DNA of 64,000 bases from Marinomonas agarivorans (GCA_002173415.2 NHNK02000012.1:13581-77580); one strand, 5' to 3'. Positions 8,963 through 17,946 are shown, counted from the stretch's first letter. Notes: generated by a model from the sequence alone, not told the origin. Numbers and translations are program-made.

Positions 8963-9481
8963 TCAGTTAGGGCGTTGTTTTATTAGGGCTTTATGCAGCC
9001 TAAGTTGGGTAATCTTTATTTGTTCTGCCCCCGCAATGGTTAGCTCTTGGGCGGTACTGTTTGGTAAGCGCTGTTCTAGTTCAGCCAACATTTGGCTGGC
9101 AGACAAGCCTGATGCGCAAATAATAAAAATAAAACCGTGTTTTGCCACATACGCTTGATTAAGCTGACTTAGCCGCTGCAACACGTCATCACTTGCATGC
9201 GTTACACCACTTTGTTCGCCAGCCGCTAGGGCTTTGGTATTGGCGTATTTTTCTCGCAAGGTGGTAATGTCGCCGATCATTGGGTGCGCAGCTAGTGCTT
9301 GTAGCACATCCTCTTGTTGCATAGTTTGCCAGATGTTTTGCGCCTGTTGTTGCAACTGCTCCTTATTCGTGTAGGGGCGCCCTTCTGCCATTGCATGGCA
9401 CCAACGCTTGGCAGCACACGTTTGTTCAAACCAATCATAGGCGTTCGCAGGGGTCATATTATTGACGTCGTCCAGTGTCAT
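8963..9481 (-). CDS. uraD: OHCU decarboxylase
   Basis: 172 residues. The family motif AAHPMIGD holds the catalytic His (about residue 67). MTPANAYDWFEQTC and the FIICASGLSA strand region are also typical. It decarboxylates OHCU to S-allantoin. The start ATG 9481 overlaps the xdhC stop by 4 bp and has GGAGGTG just upstream, which indicates translational coupling. Confidence 0.94.
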   Translation of the reverse strand: MTLDDVNNMTPANAYDWFEQTCAAKRWCHAMAEGRPYTNKEQLQQQAQNIWQTMQQEDVLQALAAHPMIGDITTLREKYANTKALAAGEQSGVTHASDDVLQRLSQLNQAYVAKHGFIFIICASGLSASQMLAELEQRLPNSTAQELTIAGAEQIKITQLRLHKALIKQRPN

Positions 9482-10386
9482 AGCACCTCCGTCTTGGTCG
9501 TTACGCTGGTGTGTTTTACCGCCTTGTCCTTGGGCGAATGAGAAGGTAGGTTCGAAAGTAGGCTCGAAGGTAGATTTGGAGACAGACTGGAAGCGTGATT
9601 TAGCAAGGTAATCAGTTGCGCGCTAATGGAGACCGCCACTTCAATCGGGCGCTTGCCTACCACAGCTAGGTTGCCAATTGGGCTGGTTAATTGTGCTCTT
9701 TGTTCATCAGTGAAGCCACGTTTTTGCAAGCGCATTTGAAAACGCTGTGCTTTGCGGTCCGAGCCAATCATGCCAAGAAAACCAAGGTGGCCATGTTTTA
9801 GGCCCGTTTCCACCAGTTCGTAATCCAGTTGGTGACTATGGGTTAAAATTACTGCCCAACTGCCCTCTGGTAGTTGACTCATTTCGGCGATAGCATCGTC
9901 TTCAGGAAAGAGTTGTACATTGTTGGGTAAGGCATCCCGTTGGGGGGCACTCAGTTGAACATCAGACAGGGTGCGGTTATCAACCCAACGTATTTGCAAT
10001 GGCAGTTGAGCCAAAATAGGCACCAATGCTTGAGCAACATGCCCCATACCAAAAATTGCGACCTGTTGGCTATGAGCAACTTTCACTTCGAACAGCACCT
10101 TCATACTACCACCACAGCATTGCCCCAGTTTGCTGGCCAATGGGTAGGCTTCTATAACTTGATCGTCTTTGTTCGCAAGCAGGAATTGTCTGGCCTTATC
10201 GATCACCACAAATTCCATATGGCCACCACCAATGGTGTCAAATTGACTGTCGTCGGTAATCAGCATTTTACTGCCCGCTTCTCTTGGGGTAGAGCCCGTG
10301 ACCTCAAGCACGGTCACCAACACGTAAGAACGCCCTTGTTGCTGACATTGATAAAGGGCATCAAACCAAGTGGTAGGGTTCATCAT
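9478..10386 (-). CDS. xdhC: Xanthine dehydrogenase accessory protein XdhC
   Basis: 302 residues. A short N-terminal XdhC/CoxI domain contains GSTPREAGSKM and GGGHMEF. It is followed by a Rossmann-like domain (GMGHVAQAL, then GFLGMIGSDRKAQ). XdhC binds and sulfurates molybdenum cofactor for insertion into XdhB. The C-terminal tail is expanded by a four-residue repeat rich in Ser, Leu, Asn and Pro, produced by a 12-bp tandem repeat at 9542-9589. It overlaps xdhB and uraD by 4 bp each. Confidence 0.94.
   Translation of the reverse strand: MMNPTTWFDALYQCQQQGRSYVLVTVLEVTGSTPREAGSKMLITDDSQFDTIGGGHMEFVVIDKARQFLLANKDDQVIEAYPLASKLGQCCGGSMKVLFEVKVAHSQQVAIFGMGHVAQALVPILAQLPLQIRWVDNRTLSDVQLSAPQRDALPNNVQLFPEDDAIAEMSQLPEGSWAVILTHSHQLDYELVETGLKHGHLGFLGMIGSDRKAQRFQMRLQKRGFTDEQRAQLTSPIGNLAVVGKRPIEVAVSISAQLITLLNHASSLSPNLPSSLLSNLPSHSPKDKAVKHTSVTTKTEVL
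9542..9589 (-). repeat. 12-bp degenerate tandem repeat, 4 units, in xdhC 3' end
   Basis: The units GAAGGTAGGTTC, GAAAGTAGGCTC, GAAGGTAGATTT and GGAGACAGACTG lie head to tail. In frame they encode an S-x-L-x pattern in the unconserved XdhC tail. Confidence 0.8.
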
Positions 10387-12728
10387 GCTGCTCCCTTTTT
10401 TTGTTTTAGCACTTGTATAGCCGCGAGCACTTTTTCAGGGGTAGCAGGCGGGTCGAGCTGCGGGTCGACTTGGTAATCGGCCAAGCTGGCAATCGCATCT
10501 TTTAAAGCGCACCACACAGAAATTGCCAACATAAAAGGTGGTTCCCCGACGGCTTTTGAATGATAAATTGACTCTTCCTCATTGGGTCTGTCATAGAGCT
10601 GAACATTGAAAATCGCTGGCGTATCACCAATAGCGGGTATTTTATAGGTTGCCAGATTATTACTGGTCAGTGCGCCGTCGGCATTCCAACACAGCTCTTC
10701 ACTTGTTAACCAGCCCATGCCTTGAATAAAGCCACCTTCTATCTGGCCAATATCCAACGCTGGATTTAGGCTATGGCCAACATCGTGCAGAATATCCACT
10801 TGGGTGACTTTGGACTCCCCTGTTAACGTATCTATCACCACTTCTGCTGCCGCAGCGCCGTAGGCAAAGTAAAAGAACGGCCGTCCTGTGCCTGTCTCAC
10901 GATCATAATGAATTTTTGGGGTTTTGTAGAAGCCACTGGCAGATAAGGACACTCGGCCAATATAGGCGGCTTGCACCAGTTCCGCAAAGTCGATACAGGT
11001 GTCTTCAAGGGTCACCTTGTTATCAACAAACTGGACACCAGCAATCGATTCAGCGTCCAGCTTATTCAAATGCTCCTGACAATAGAATGTGGCTAATCGA
11101 CGTTTAATTTCCTGACAGGCATTTTGTACCGCCTTGCCGTTTAAATCCGTGCCGCTGGAGGCCGCTGTTGGCGAGGTATTTGGTACTTTATCTGTGCGGG
11201 TTGCGGTCACTTCAATGTCGTCAATCGATACCCCAAATTCATGGGCAGCAATTTGGGCAATTTTCGTATGCAGTCCTTGGCCCATTTCTGTGCCGCCATG
11301 ATTCACTTGGATACTGCCATCGGTATAAATATGCACCAAAGCACCTGCTTGATTTAAGTGTTTGGCGGTAAAGGAAATACCAAATTTAACTGGGGTTAAC
11401 GCCAACCCTTTTTTGATAATGGGGCTGGTCTCATTGAATGCCTTGATCTCATCACGGCGTTGCCAATAAGCACTACTTTGTTCTAATTGTGCCAGCATAT
11501 CGGCAATCAGGTGGTGTTCAATCTCCATTCCATAGGGGGTTAGTGTACCGTTTTCTTTTCCATAGAGGTTGTGTTTGCGCACGGTTAGCGGGTCTTGCCC
11601 TGTGATTCTGGCAATTCGGTCCATCATGGCTTCTGCCATAATCATGCCTTGCGGGCCACCAAAACCACGAAATGCAGTATGGGACACGTAGTTTGTTTTG
11701 AGACGATAGCCACTGATTTGGCAATCTTTGATGAAATAACAGTTATCGGCGTGGAACATGGCACGATCAACAATGGCATCCGATAAGTCAGCAGAGTGAC
11801 CACAATTGCCATTTATGTCGATGTCTGCCGCCAAGAGTTTACCTTGCTGATCAAAGCCAATCGTGAAGTGGTTTTCGAATGGATGACGTTTGCCTGTGGT
11901 GATCATATCTTGCTGACGCGGTAGCCGCAGTTTGACGGCTCTACCGGTTCGTCTTGCTGCTAACGCTGCCAAGCAAGCCCATTGCGCCGCTTGGGTTTCT
12001 TTGCCCCCAAAACCGCCGCCCATGCGTCGCATATCAACAATCACCTTATGGAGTTTAACGTTTAAGACTTCGGCCACCAGCTTTTGCACTTCACTGGGGT
12101 GCTGGCTCGATGTGTAGAGCAGGATGCGATCCTCTTCTTCTGGAATGGCCAGCGACACTTGCCCTTCAAGATAAAGGTGTTCTTGACCGCCAACGGATAA
12201 GTGCCCTTCGCTGGTATGAGGCGCCTGTTGTAAAGCAAGGTCAGAGGCGCCCTGTTGCATGTAATGTGGTGGGCGTACGTGGCTATTTGATTCATGTGCG
12301 GCTGCCACTGACAAAATTGGGGCGGTCGGCTCAATATCGATTTTTGCCAATTGCACCGCTCGACGAGCATTCATAACACTGTCGGCAATGACCGCGAAGA
12401 GAGGCTGCCCATGAAAGGCGACCTGCTTATGTGCCAGTAGCGGATCGCCATCAAACACAGGCGCAATATCCAAGTGCCCTGGCACATCGGCGGCGGTAAT
12501 CACATCCACCACCCCTGTGCTATTTTTGACTGCGGTTAAATCCAGTTGACGAAGAGTACCACTCGCCACATTGCTTGTGCCGACTGCGGCATAAAGCAAG
12601 TTCGCAGGTTCTGGCAGATCATCCACATAACGGGCCGTTCCTGTTACTTGTCTCTTGGCACTTTCATGTTTCTGGCTGCGTTTATCACTGGTTGGGTAGG
12701 CTTGCTGAGTAGCGATCAGTTTACGCAT
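10383..12728 (-). CDS. xdhB: Xanthine dehydrogenase molybdopterin-binding subunit
   Basis: 781 residues, full length. Molybdopterin-binding motifs are visible: GGGFGGKE, AFRGFGGPQG, GTEMGQGLHTK and the C-terminal active-site segment KAVGEPPFML with its catalytic Glu. It carries out hydroxylation of hypoxanthine and xanthine together with XdhA. Start ATG 12728 overlaps the xdhA stop. It shares an operon with xdhA upstream and xdhC downstream. Confidence 0.96.
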   Translation of the reverse strand: MRKLIATQQAYPTSDKRSQKHESAKRQVTGTARYVDDLPEPANLLYAAVGTSNVASGTLRQLDLTAVKNSTGVVDVITAADVPGHLDIAPVFDGDPLLAHKQVAFHGQPLFAVIADSVMNARRAVQLAKIDIEPTAPILSVAAAHESNSHVRPPHYMQQGASDLALQQAPHTSEGHLSVGGQEHLYLEGQVSLAIPEEEDRILLYTSSQHPSEVQKLVAEVLNVKLHKVIVDMRRMGGGFGGKETQAAQWACLAALAARRTGRAVKLRLPRQQDMITTGKRHPFENHFTIGFDQQGKLLAADIDINGNCGHSADLSDAIVDRAMFHADNCYFIKDCQISGYRLKTNYVSHTAFRGFGGPQGMIMAEAMMDRIARITGQDPLTVRKHNLYGKENGTLTPYGMEIEHHLIADMLAQLEQSSAYWQRRDEIKAFNETSPIIKKGLALTPVKFGISFTAKHLNQAGALVHIYTDGSIQVNHGGTEMGQGLHTKIAQIAAHEFGVSIDDIEVTATRTDKVPNTSPTAASSGTDLNGKAVQNACQEIKRRLATFYCQEHLNKLDAESIAGVQFVDNKVTLEDTCIDFAELVQAAYIGRVSLSASGFYKTPKIHYDRETGTGRPFFYFAYGAAAAEVVIDTLTGESKVTQVDILHDVGHSLNPALDIGQIEGGFIQGMGWLTSEELCWNADGALTSNNLATYKIPAIGDTPAIFNVQLYDRPNEEESIYHSKAVGEPPFMLAISVWCALKDAIASLADYQVDPQLDPPATPEKVLAAIQVLKQKKGAA

Positions 12729-14376
12729 GTTGCACCAACCTTATCGGCATTGCCGTATTTTGTTGTGTTGTTTCCAGCCAAAAACGTTGCCAAAGATTGG
12801 CCAACAGTGTACGTCGGTAGGCGGCGCTGGCTCGCACATCGTCAATCGGCGCAAAGGCCTCTTTGAGTATTTTTTGACCGAGCACTAAACAGACTTCATC
12901 CTGCCATGTTTGACCTTGCAGCGCCGTTGCCAGTGCTTGGCATTCAACCGGTGTGGCTGCAACGCCACCAAAGCCAGTGTTTACCTCTGTTACTTTGCCA
13001 TCGTGAACCTTAATCTGAAACGCAGCACACACGGCGGATATATCGTCTTCATAACGTTTACTGACTTTGTAGAAGCGTCTTAGGCAGCTTGATTCTGTGA
13101 GAGTTGTTGATTCTATAAAGTTTGATGCATCTCGCGTTTGCACTGTATCCGCAAATTCACTTGGCAAGGGGATAACAATACTATCCAGCCATTCCCCTGC
13201 CTTCAGCGCTGTCTTACGATAATCAAGGAAGAAATCCTTTAATGGCAAGCGCCGAGTTTGCTGGCCATTATCCAGTACTAGACTGGCATTTAATGCCAAG
13301 AGCGCAGGCGGCATGTCGCCTATCGGTGAGGCATTAGCAATATTACCACCTAGGGTTGCTTGATTACGAATAGGCAGGGAAGCAAAGCGCGTTATCAACT
13401 CGGTTAATTCTGGCCAATAGTGTGTCAGCTTTGGCTGCAAATCGTTCAGCGGGCAGGCAGCGCCGATAACAAGTGCATCACCTTGCACTTCAACACGGCG
13501 TAAAGTATCGATTTTATTCAGGCTGATTAAATGAGAAATGGGTTGCAATGCTTGGGTGACCTGTAATGCTAAATCTGTTCCACCAGCGACGAGCTTCGCG
13601 CTTGGGTAGGTCGTGAGTAGCTCCGCTAATTCTTGGGTATTGGCCGGTAAAAACACATTATTGGCTTTGACATTTACCTTGATATCAGAGTGCACTGCAT
13701 GACCACTTGGGCCAGACGGCGTTGGCGCAATGCGGTTTGAGTCCGCCTGTGATTCGATCAAGGCCAGCAAGCGCTGTTGTGTCTTTTGCTGTTCTTCGAT
13801 AAAGCCCGCATGACTAGGCCCATTACAGGCTTGCAATGTCGCATCGATAATGGGGCGATAACCTGTACAGCGACACAAATTACCTGATAACGCGGTGAGC
13901 ACCTCTTCTCGTTCTAGGGTTTGTTTCTGTGTGTCGGAATGCGTTTCTTGAGTCTTTTTTTTCTGGGCACTTGTTTTCTGGGCACTTGTTTGCTGACTCT
14001 TTGTTCTCTGGTAAAGGGCATACATAGACATCACAAAGCCCGGCGAGCAAAAGCCACATTGGGAAGCATGTTGTTCCAGCATGGCCTGCTGCACTGGGTG
14101 CAATTCGTTATTCGCCAAGTGCTCAACCGTCAGAAGCTGTTTACCTGCCAGCGCCGACATAAAGGTAATGCAACTATTAATCGTGCGGTAGTGCAGTGTT
14201 TTGTTATCTGCCTCAAGTTCAACCAATACCACGGTGCAGGCGCCACAGTCACCAGCAGCACAACCCTCTTTGCTACCAGTTAATTTACGGGTTTCACGTA
14301 AATAGCTTAAGACGGTGAGATCCGTATCAACAGCATCTAATGTGACAAGCTCATCATTTAATAAAAACTGGATCAC
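12721..14376 (-). CDS. xdhA: Xanthine dehydrogenase FeS/FAD subunit
   Basis: 551 residues from a GTG start. The plant-type [2Fe-2S] cysteines are C39, C44, C47 and C69; the second cluster uses C107, C110, C168 and C170. The FAD domain (about 235-400) has LVAGGTDLALQV and LGGNIANASPIGD. Electrons from XdhB pass through the clusters and FAD to NAD+. An extra segment of about 30 residues (124-155), rich in Gln, Lys and Thr, separates the CGFC and CRC motifs and derives from a 15-bp tandem repeat. That loop is normally short. The first gene of the minus arm, it faces the RutR-type operators. Confidence 0.95.
   Translation of the reverse strand: MIQFLLNDELVTLDAVDTDLTVLSYLRETRKLTGSKEGCAAGDCGACTVVLVELEADNKTLHYRTINSCITFMSALAGKQLLTVEHLANNELHPVQQAMLEQHASQCGFCSPGFVMSMYALYQRTKSQQTSAQKTSAQKKKTQETHSDTQKQTLEREEVLTALSGNLCRCTGYRPIIDATLQACNGPSHAGFIEEQQKTQQRLLALIESQADSNRIAPTPSGPSGHAVHSDIKVNVKANNVFLPANTQELAELLTTYPSAKLVAGGTDLALQVTQALQPISHLISLNKIDTLRRVEVQGDALVIGAACPLNDLQPKLTHYWPELTELITRFASLPIRNQATLGGNIANASPIGDMPPALLALNASLVLDNGQQTRRLPLKDFFLDYRKTALKAGEWLDSIVIPLPSEFADTVQTRDASNFIESTTLTESSCLRRFYKVSKRYEDDISAVCAAFQIKVHDGKVTEVNTGFGGVAATPVECQALATALQGQTWQDEVCLVLGQKILKEAFAPIDDVRASAAYRRTLLANLWQRFWLETTQQNTAMPIRLVQHA
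13961..13990 (-). repeat. 15-bp tandem repeat within xdhA
   Basis: Two identical TTTCTGGGCACTTGT units, with degenerate flanks on both sides. In frame they encode the T-S-A-Q-K type repeat in the extra loop of XdhA. Confidence 0.85.
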
Positions 14377-14432
14377 TGTACTTCTCTCTCTATGTGTGTG
14401 GCCATGTACGTTGTTTCTTGTGTGGTTACTTA

Positions 14433-14510
14433 TATGCTTGCTATTTATGCTTGCTATTTATGGTTACTATTTATAGTTATTATTTATAGCTACTTGTTAT
14501 AGCTACTTGC
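14433..14510 (+). repeat. 13-bp degenerate tandem repeat, 6 units
   Basis: TATGCTTGCTATT occurs twice, followed by TATGGTTACTATT, TATAGTTATTATT, TATAGCTACTTGT and TATAGCTACTTGC. The array lies in the xdhA leader/promoter region. Units drift gradually along the array, as expected of slippage plus point mutation. Confidence 0.9.
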
Positions 14511-14581
14511 TGTGACTTTATGTGGCCTTCACACTGCGTTTTTCGGTTGGTTTAAGACTGTTCAAGGTGCTTTTTTTCAGT

Positions 14582-14649
14582 CGCTATATTTTTTTAGCCA
14601 CTATATTTTTTTTAGCCACTATATTTTCGAGTCACTATATTTTTCATCG
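14582..14649 (+). repeat. 16-18-bp AT-rich tandem repeat, 4 units
   Basis: Four units beginning C(G/A)CTATATTTT start at 14582, 14599, 14617 and 14633. They sit between the divergent xdhA and regulator genes. The short overlapping reading frames here are low complexity and not real genes. Confidence 0.85.
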
Positions 14650-14678
14650 CTTTCCATTATTTGGAATTGCAAAAAGCA

Positions 14679-14690
14679 GACCAAGTGGTC
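14679..14690. promoter_or_regulatory. RutR/TetR-type operator, copy 1
   Basis: GACCAAGTGGTC is an inverted repeat GACCA-N2-TGGTC. This is the core known for RutR binding sites (TTGACCANNTGGTCAA). It lies in the divergent promoter region. Confidence 0.65.
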
Positions 14691-14795
14691 ATATATTTAA
14701 AAGTAGCGCAAAGTAAGACTATTTGCTGAAAACTAGAGAAAGTAAGGCATTAAAACAGTGCGAAATATTTTTCTTGCACTATAAAGAATCAAAAA

Positions 14796-14811
14796 TAGAC
14801 CAATTGGTCAA
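14796..14811. promoter_or_regulatory. RutR/TetR-type operator, copy 2
   Basis: TAGACCAATTGGTCAA closely matches the RutR consensus and is 31 bp upstream of the regulator's start, suggesting autoregulation. It is 119 bp from copy 1. Confidence 0.75.
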
Positions 14812-14841
14812 TTCTATAAAAAGAAAAGAGGCGTTATCTGC

Positions 14842-15489
14842 ATGGCAGTGTCATCAACAACAGACAGTAAAATCACACAAAAAAATCGACAGGTTATTCT
14901 AAAAGCTGCCGTGCAAGCCTTTGCACAAAACGGCTTTAAAGGTACATCACTAAAGCAAATAGCAGACGATGCCCAACTACCAAAAACCAATGTGCTTTAT
15001 TACTTTCCATCTAAACAAGAGTTGTATCTGTCGGTATTGGAAAACATTTTGCATATCTGGAACTTTCGCTTTGATCAAGCCACAGTGGATGATGATCCAG
15101 CGACTGTATTAGCAGATTACATTGCGGAAAAAATGGAGTTTTCTCGAACTCAGCCATTTGCTTCGAAAGTATTTGCGATGGAAGTGCTCAATGGCGCAGA
15201 AAACTTTAATAGTGCTTTTCTGACCGAACATCGCCGCTGGATGGAAGAAAGAGTAAGTGTCATGCAGCAGTGGATTGAGGAGAAAAAAGTAGCGCCATTA
15301 GAACCAGAGTATTTGCTCTACCATATTTGGGCCTGTACGCAACACTACGCTGATTTTTCAGCGCAAATTCGTGGCTTAAAAGGTCGAAATATGTCGAAAA
15401 AAGATTTTAAAATTGCCACCAACAACCTTGTCAGCCTTATCTTGACCGGATGTGGGTTAACCGTACCGGACGCTTATCGGAGCCTTTAA
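14842..15489 (+). CDS. RutR-like TetR-family regulator of purine catabolism
   Basis: 215 residues. The N-terminal TetR helix-turn-helix (about 15-62) includes GFKGTSLKQIADDA and a recognition helix ending in NVLYYFPSKQELY. The C-terminal domain resembles the RutR (YcdC-like) type. RutR in E. coli senses uracil/thymine and controls purine and pyrimidine breakdown. Here the gene divides the xdh arm from puuE, with two RutR-type palindromes upstream, so control of this cluster is the natural inference. The ligand is unknown. Its stop is 1 bp from the puuE start, indicating co-transcription. Confidence 0.88.
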   Translation: MAVSSTTDSKITQKNRQVILKAAVQAFAQNGFKGTSLKQIADDAQLPKTNVLYYFPSKQELYLSVLENILHIWNFRFDQATVDDDPATVLADYIAEKMEFSRTQPFASKVFAMEVLNGAENFNSAFLTEHRRWMEERVSVMQQWIEEKKVAPLEPEYLLYHIWACTQHYADFSAQIRGLKGRNMSKKDFKIATNNLVSLILTGCGLTVPDAYRSL

Positions 15490-15490
15490 T

Positions 15491-16402
15491 ATGACAGCCA
15501 CCTACCCTAGAGATTTAATCGGTTACGGTCGTACGCCACCACATCCTAACTGGCCCGATCAAGCCAAAATTGCCGTGCAATTTGTATTAAACTACGAAGA
15601 AGGTGGTGAAAATTGTGTACTGCATGGGGATGAGCATTCGGAAATTTTTCTTTCTGAAATCATTGGTGCTCAAGCCTATCCTGATCGCCATCTGAGTATG
15701 GAGTCCATGTACGAATACGGCAGCCGTGCTGGCTTTTGGCGTCTGCATCGTTTATTTACCCGTTACCAATTACCTCTTACTGTTTTCGGCGTGACTATGG
15801 CCATGCAACGTAACCCCGATGCGGTGAGTGCCATGCTAGAAGCAAACTGGGAAATCGCTAGCCACGCTATGCGCTGGATTCATTTTCAAGACATGGAAGA
15901 AGCCACTGAACGCCAACTTATCGAGGATACCATCAACCTCCATCATAGCTTAACCGGCAAAAAGCCGGCAGGCTGGTACACAGGTCGAACCAGCCCCAAT
16001 ACTCTTAAACTCATCGCCGAACGTGATGACATACTATATTGCGCTGACTCTTATGCAGATGACTTGCCGTATTATGACTGCCACTACGATAAGCCCTTGT
16101 TAATGGTGCCCTATACACTGGATACCAACGACATGCGTTTCGCTACACCCCAAGGCTTCAATAGTGGCGAACAGTTTTTCCAGTATTTGAAAGACGCCTT
16201 TGATGTATTGTATGAAGAAGGCACAGAACAACCAAAAATGCTGTCTATTGGCCTACACTGTCGACTTATTGGTAGACCTGCTAGATTAATGGCATTACAA
16301 CGTTTTATTGAATATATTTTAAACAAAGATCGGGTCTGGGTATGCACAAGGGAAGCCATTGCTCATCACTGGCAAACACACTTCCCTCACCAATCCCTTT
16401 AG
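15491..16402 (+). CDS. puuE: Allantoinase, polysaccharide-deacetylase type (PuuE)
   Basis: 303 residues, the usual size. It starts YPRDLIGYGRTPPHPNWP, a strong PuuE signature. NYEEGGE, the SHAMRWIHF His motif and the GWYTGR region follow. It is metal-independent and unrelated to classical amidohydrolase allantoinases. It opens allantoin to allantoate. It directly follows the TetR gene. No allantoate-processing gene is visible nearby, so the pathway continues elsewhere. Confidence 0.94.
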   Translation: MTATYPRDLIGYGRTPPHPNWPDQAKIAVQFVLNYEEGGENCVLHGDEHSEIFLSEIIGAQAYPDRHLSMESMYEYGSRAGFWRLHRLFTRYQLPLTVFGVTMAMQRNPDAVSAMLEANWEIASHAMRWIHFQDMEEATERQLIEDTINLHHSLTGKKPAGWYTGRTSPNTLKLIAERDDILYCADSYADDLPYYDCHYDKPLLMVPYTLDTNDMRFATPQGFNSGEQFFQYLKDAFDVLYEEGTEQPKMLSIGLHCRLIGRPARLMALQRFIEYILNKDRVWVCTREAIAHHWQTHFPHQSL

Positions 16403-16440
16403 TAAAAAGCACTTTAGTAAAAAGCACTTTAATAAAAACA
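16397..16440 (+). repeat. 15-bp tandem repeat across the puuE stop codon, 3 units
   Basis: CTTTAGTAAAAAGCA occurs twice, followed by CTTTAATAAAAACA. The puuE stop codon TAG lies inside unit 1, so later units are 3' of the gene. Confidence 0.9.
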
Positions 16441-16516
16441 CTGACTCGTGCCTGAATACATCAGAGCACCAATCATGTGATCATTATGTAAAACAGGTTT
16501 GAAAAGAGGCATTTCT

Positions 16517-17518
16517 ATGAGTTCTGATTGGTCTATTTTATCCCTCCCAAAGGTCGAACTGCATTTGCACATTGAGGGCACACTAGAGCCACAAATGATG
16601 TGGGATTTGGCGCAAAAACACAAAATATCTCTGCCTTACGACAGCGTACAGGCTATTCAAGATGCCTATCAGTTTAGCAACCTACAGAGCTTTCTTGACC
16701 TTTATTATGCTGGTACCAATGTGTTGCGTGACGCAGATGACTTTTACCAATTAATGTGGGCCTACTTTCTACGTTGCAAAGAAGACAATATTGTTCATAC
16801 GGAAATTATGTTTGACCCACAAAGCCACACCCACCGAGGCGTTGCCTTTGCCACCATAATGCAAGGCTTTAACAAGGCCATTAAACAAGCAAAAGACGAA
16901 CTAGGGATCAGCGCCTACTTAATTATGTCGTTTTTACGCCATTTAAGCGAAGCAGACGCATTAAATACATTGGAAGAAGCCAAACCCTACTATCAAGACA
17001 TTACCGCCATAGGGTTAGATAGCTCAGAATTAGGCAACCCACCAGACAAGTTTACAACGGTATTTAAAAAGGCGCGGACAGCGGGATTCAAATGTGTCGC
17101 CCACGCAGGGGAAGAAGGGCCTGCAAGCTATATCCGCGATGCCATAAAGTTGCTCAATGTAGATCGTATTGATCACGGCGTTAGAGCTATTGATGATAAC
17201 GACCTAGTCACCCAGCTTGCTAAAACAAACATGCCACTGACAGTCTGTCCGCTGAGTAACCTAAAACTTTGTGTTGTTAACGATATGACCGAACACAACA
17301 TTCTCACGCTATTGGAAAAAGGTTTACGAGTCACCGTCAATTCGGATGACCCGTCTTATTTTGGCGGTTATCTAAACGATAATTTTAGCGCCTTAAAACA
17401 AGCGCTAAATATGACTGACGCTCAGGCTATTCGACTTATCAAAAACAGCTTTACCGCCAGTTTTTTACCTGAAGCCGAAAAAGAAAAGTGGTTAGCGAAG
17501 ATTGATGGCTTGATTTGA
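16517..17518 (+). CDS. Adenine deaminase (adenosine-deaminase superfamily)
   Basis: 333 residues. Metal ligands appear in HLHIEGT (H16, H18) and the catalytic HAGEEGP (about H196); SDDPSYFGG supplies the Asp near 277. DPQSHTHRGVAF and GLDSSELGNPP are typical of the adenine-specific branch and not of adenosine deaminases. It makes hypoxanthine from adenine, which feeds XdhAB encoded in the same cluster. The start is ATG 16517, with AAAAGAGG 7 nt upstream. A longer reading from TTG 16499 would place the SD inside the gene. Confidence 0.88.
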   Translation: MSSDWSILSLPKVELHLHIEGTLEPQMMWDLAQKHKISLPYDSVQAIQDAYQFSNLQSFLDLYYAGTNVLRDADDFYQLMWAYFLRCKEDNIVHTEIMFDPQSHTHRGVAFATIMQGFNKAIKQAKDELGISAYLIMSFLRHLSEADALNTLEEAKPYYQDITAIGLDSSELGNPPDKFTTVFKKARTAGFKCVAHAGEEGPASYIRDAIKLLNVDRIDHGVRAIDDNDLVTQLAKTNMPLTVCPLSNLKLCVVNDMTEHNILTLLEKGLRVTVNSDDPSYFGGYLNDNFSALKQALNMTDAQAIRLIKNSFTASFLPEAEKEKWLAKIDGLI

Positions 17519-17589
17519 GCAAGCACACCTGAGGTGTAGCTTATCTCGAAAAACACAACTCATTACTCAATGAATCATTAAGGATTAAT

Positions 17590-17946
17590 ATGAACGGAGT
17601 ATTAGCCCCTCATAACGATGAAGAACTTAGCCTAATGCTTACAGGGAAAAAGCAAATGGCCTATTTTTGTGAAGAAGCCATGTGCGAAGAGTTTGCTCAG
17701 CCAGTTAAGGAAGGCAAGATCCATAAACACATTTATTACTACTCAGGCATGATTATGATTATCTTTACTCTGCCCGAGCATGATCATAAAGCACCGATTC
17801 TCCAAGAGGCTATCGTTGCCTCATTCGAAGCCGAAACATTCGACGAGCAACTCACACAGGAAATGCTGATTGGCGCTCTACTTGGCTACAGTTATGAGGA
17901 TGTGTTTTGTTTTATCCAACATGTAAAGCAAAGCAATAGTCGTTAG
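17590..17946 (+). CDS. Small cytosolic protein of unknown function
   Basis: 118 residues, acidic, with no signal peptide. A central hydrophobic stretch (YYYSGMIMIIFTLPEH) looks like a buried strand, not a membrane helix. Two cysteines lie close together (YFCEEAMCEEF). Start ATG is preceded by AAGGATTA. It is not recognised. It converges on thiI (10-bp gap) and follows adenine deaminase by 71 bp, so it may belong to that transcript. Confidence 0.6.
   Translation: MNGVLAPHNDEELSLMLTGKKQMAYFCEEAMCEEFAQPVKEGKIHKHIYYYSGMIMIIFTLPEHDHKAPILQEAIVASFEAETFDEQLTQEMLIGALLGYSYEDVFCFIQHVKQSNSR

Noticed and set aside
14512-14716. Overlapping Phe/Tyr-rich frames on the plus strand
   Set aside because: They consist of the AT-rich tandem repeat and have no SD or domain.
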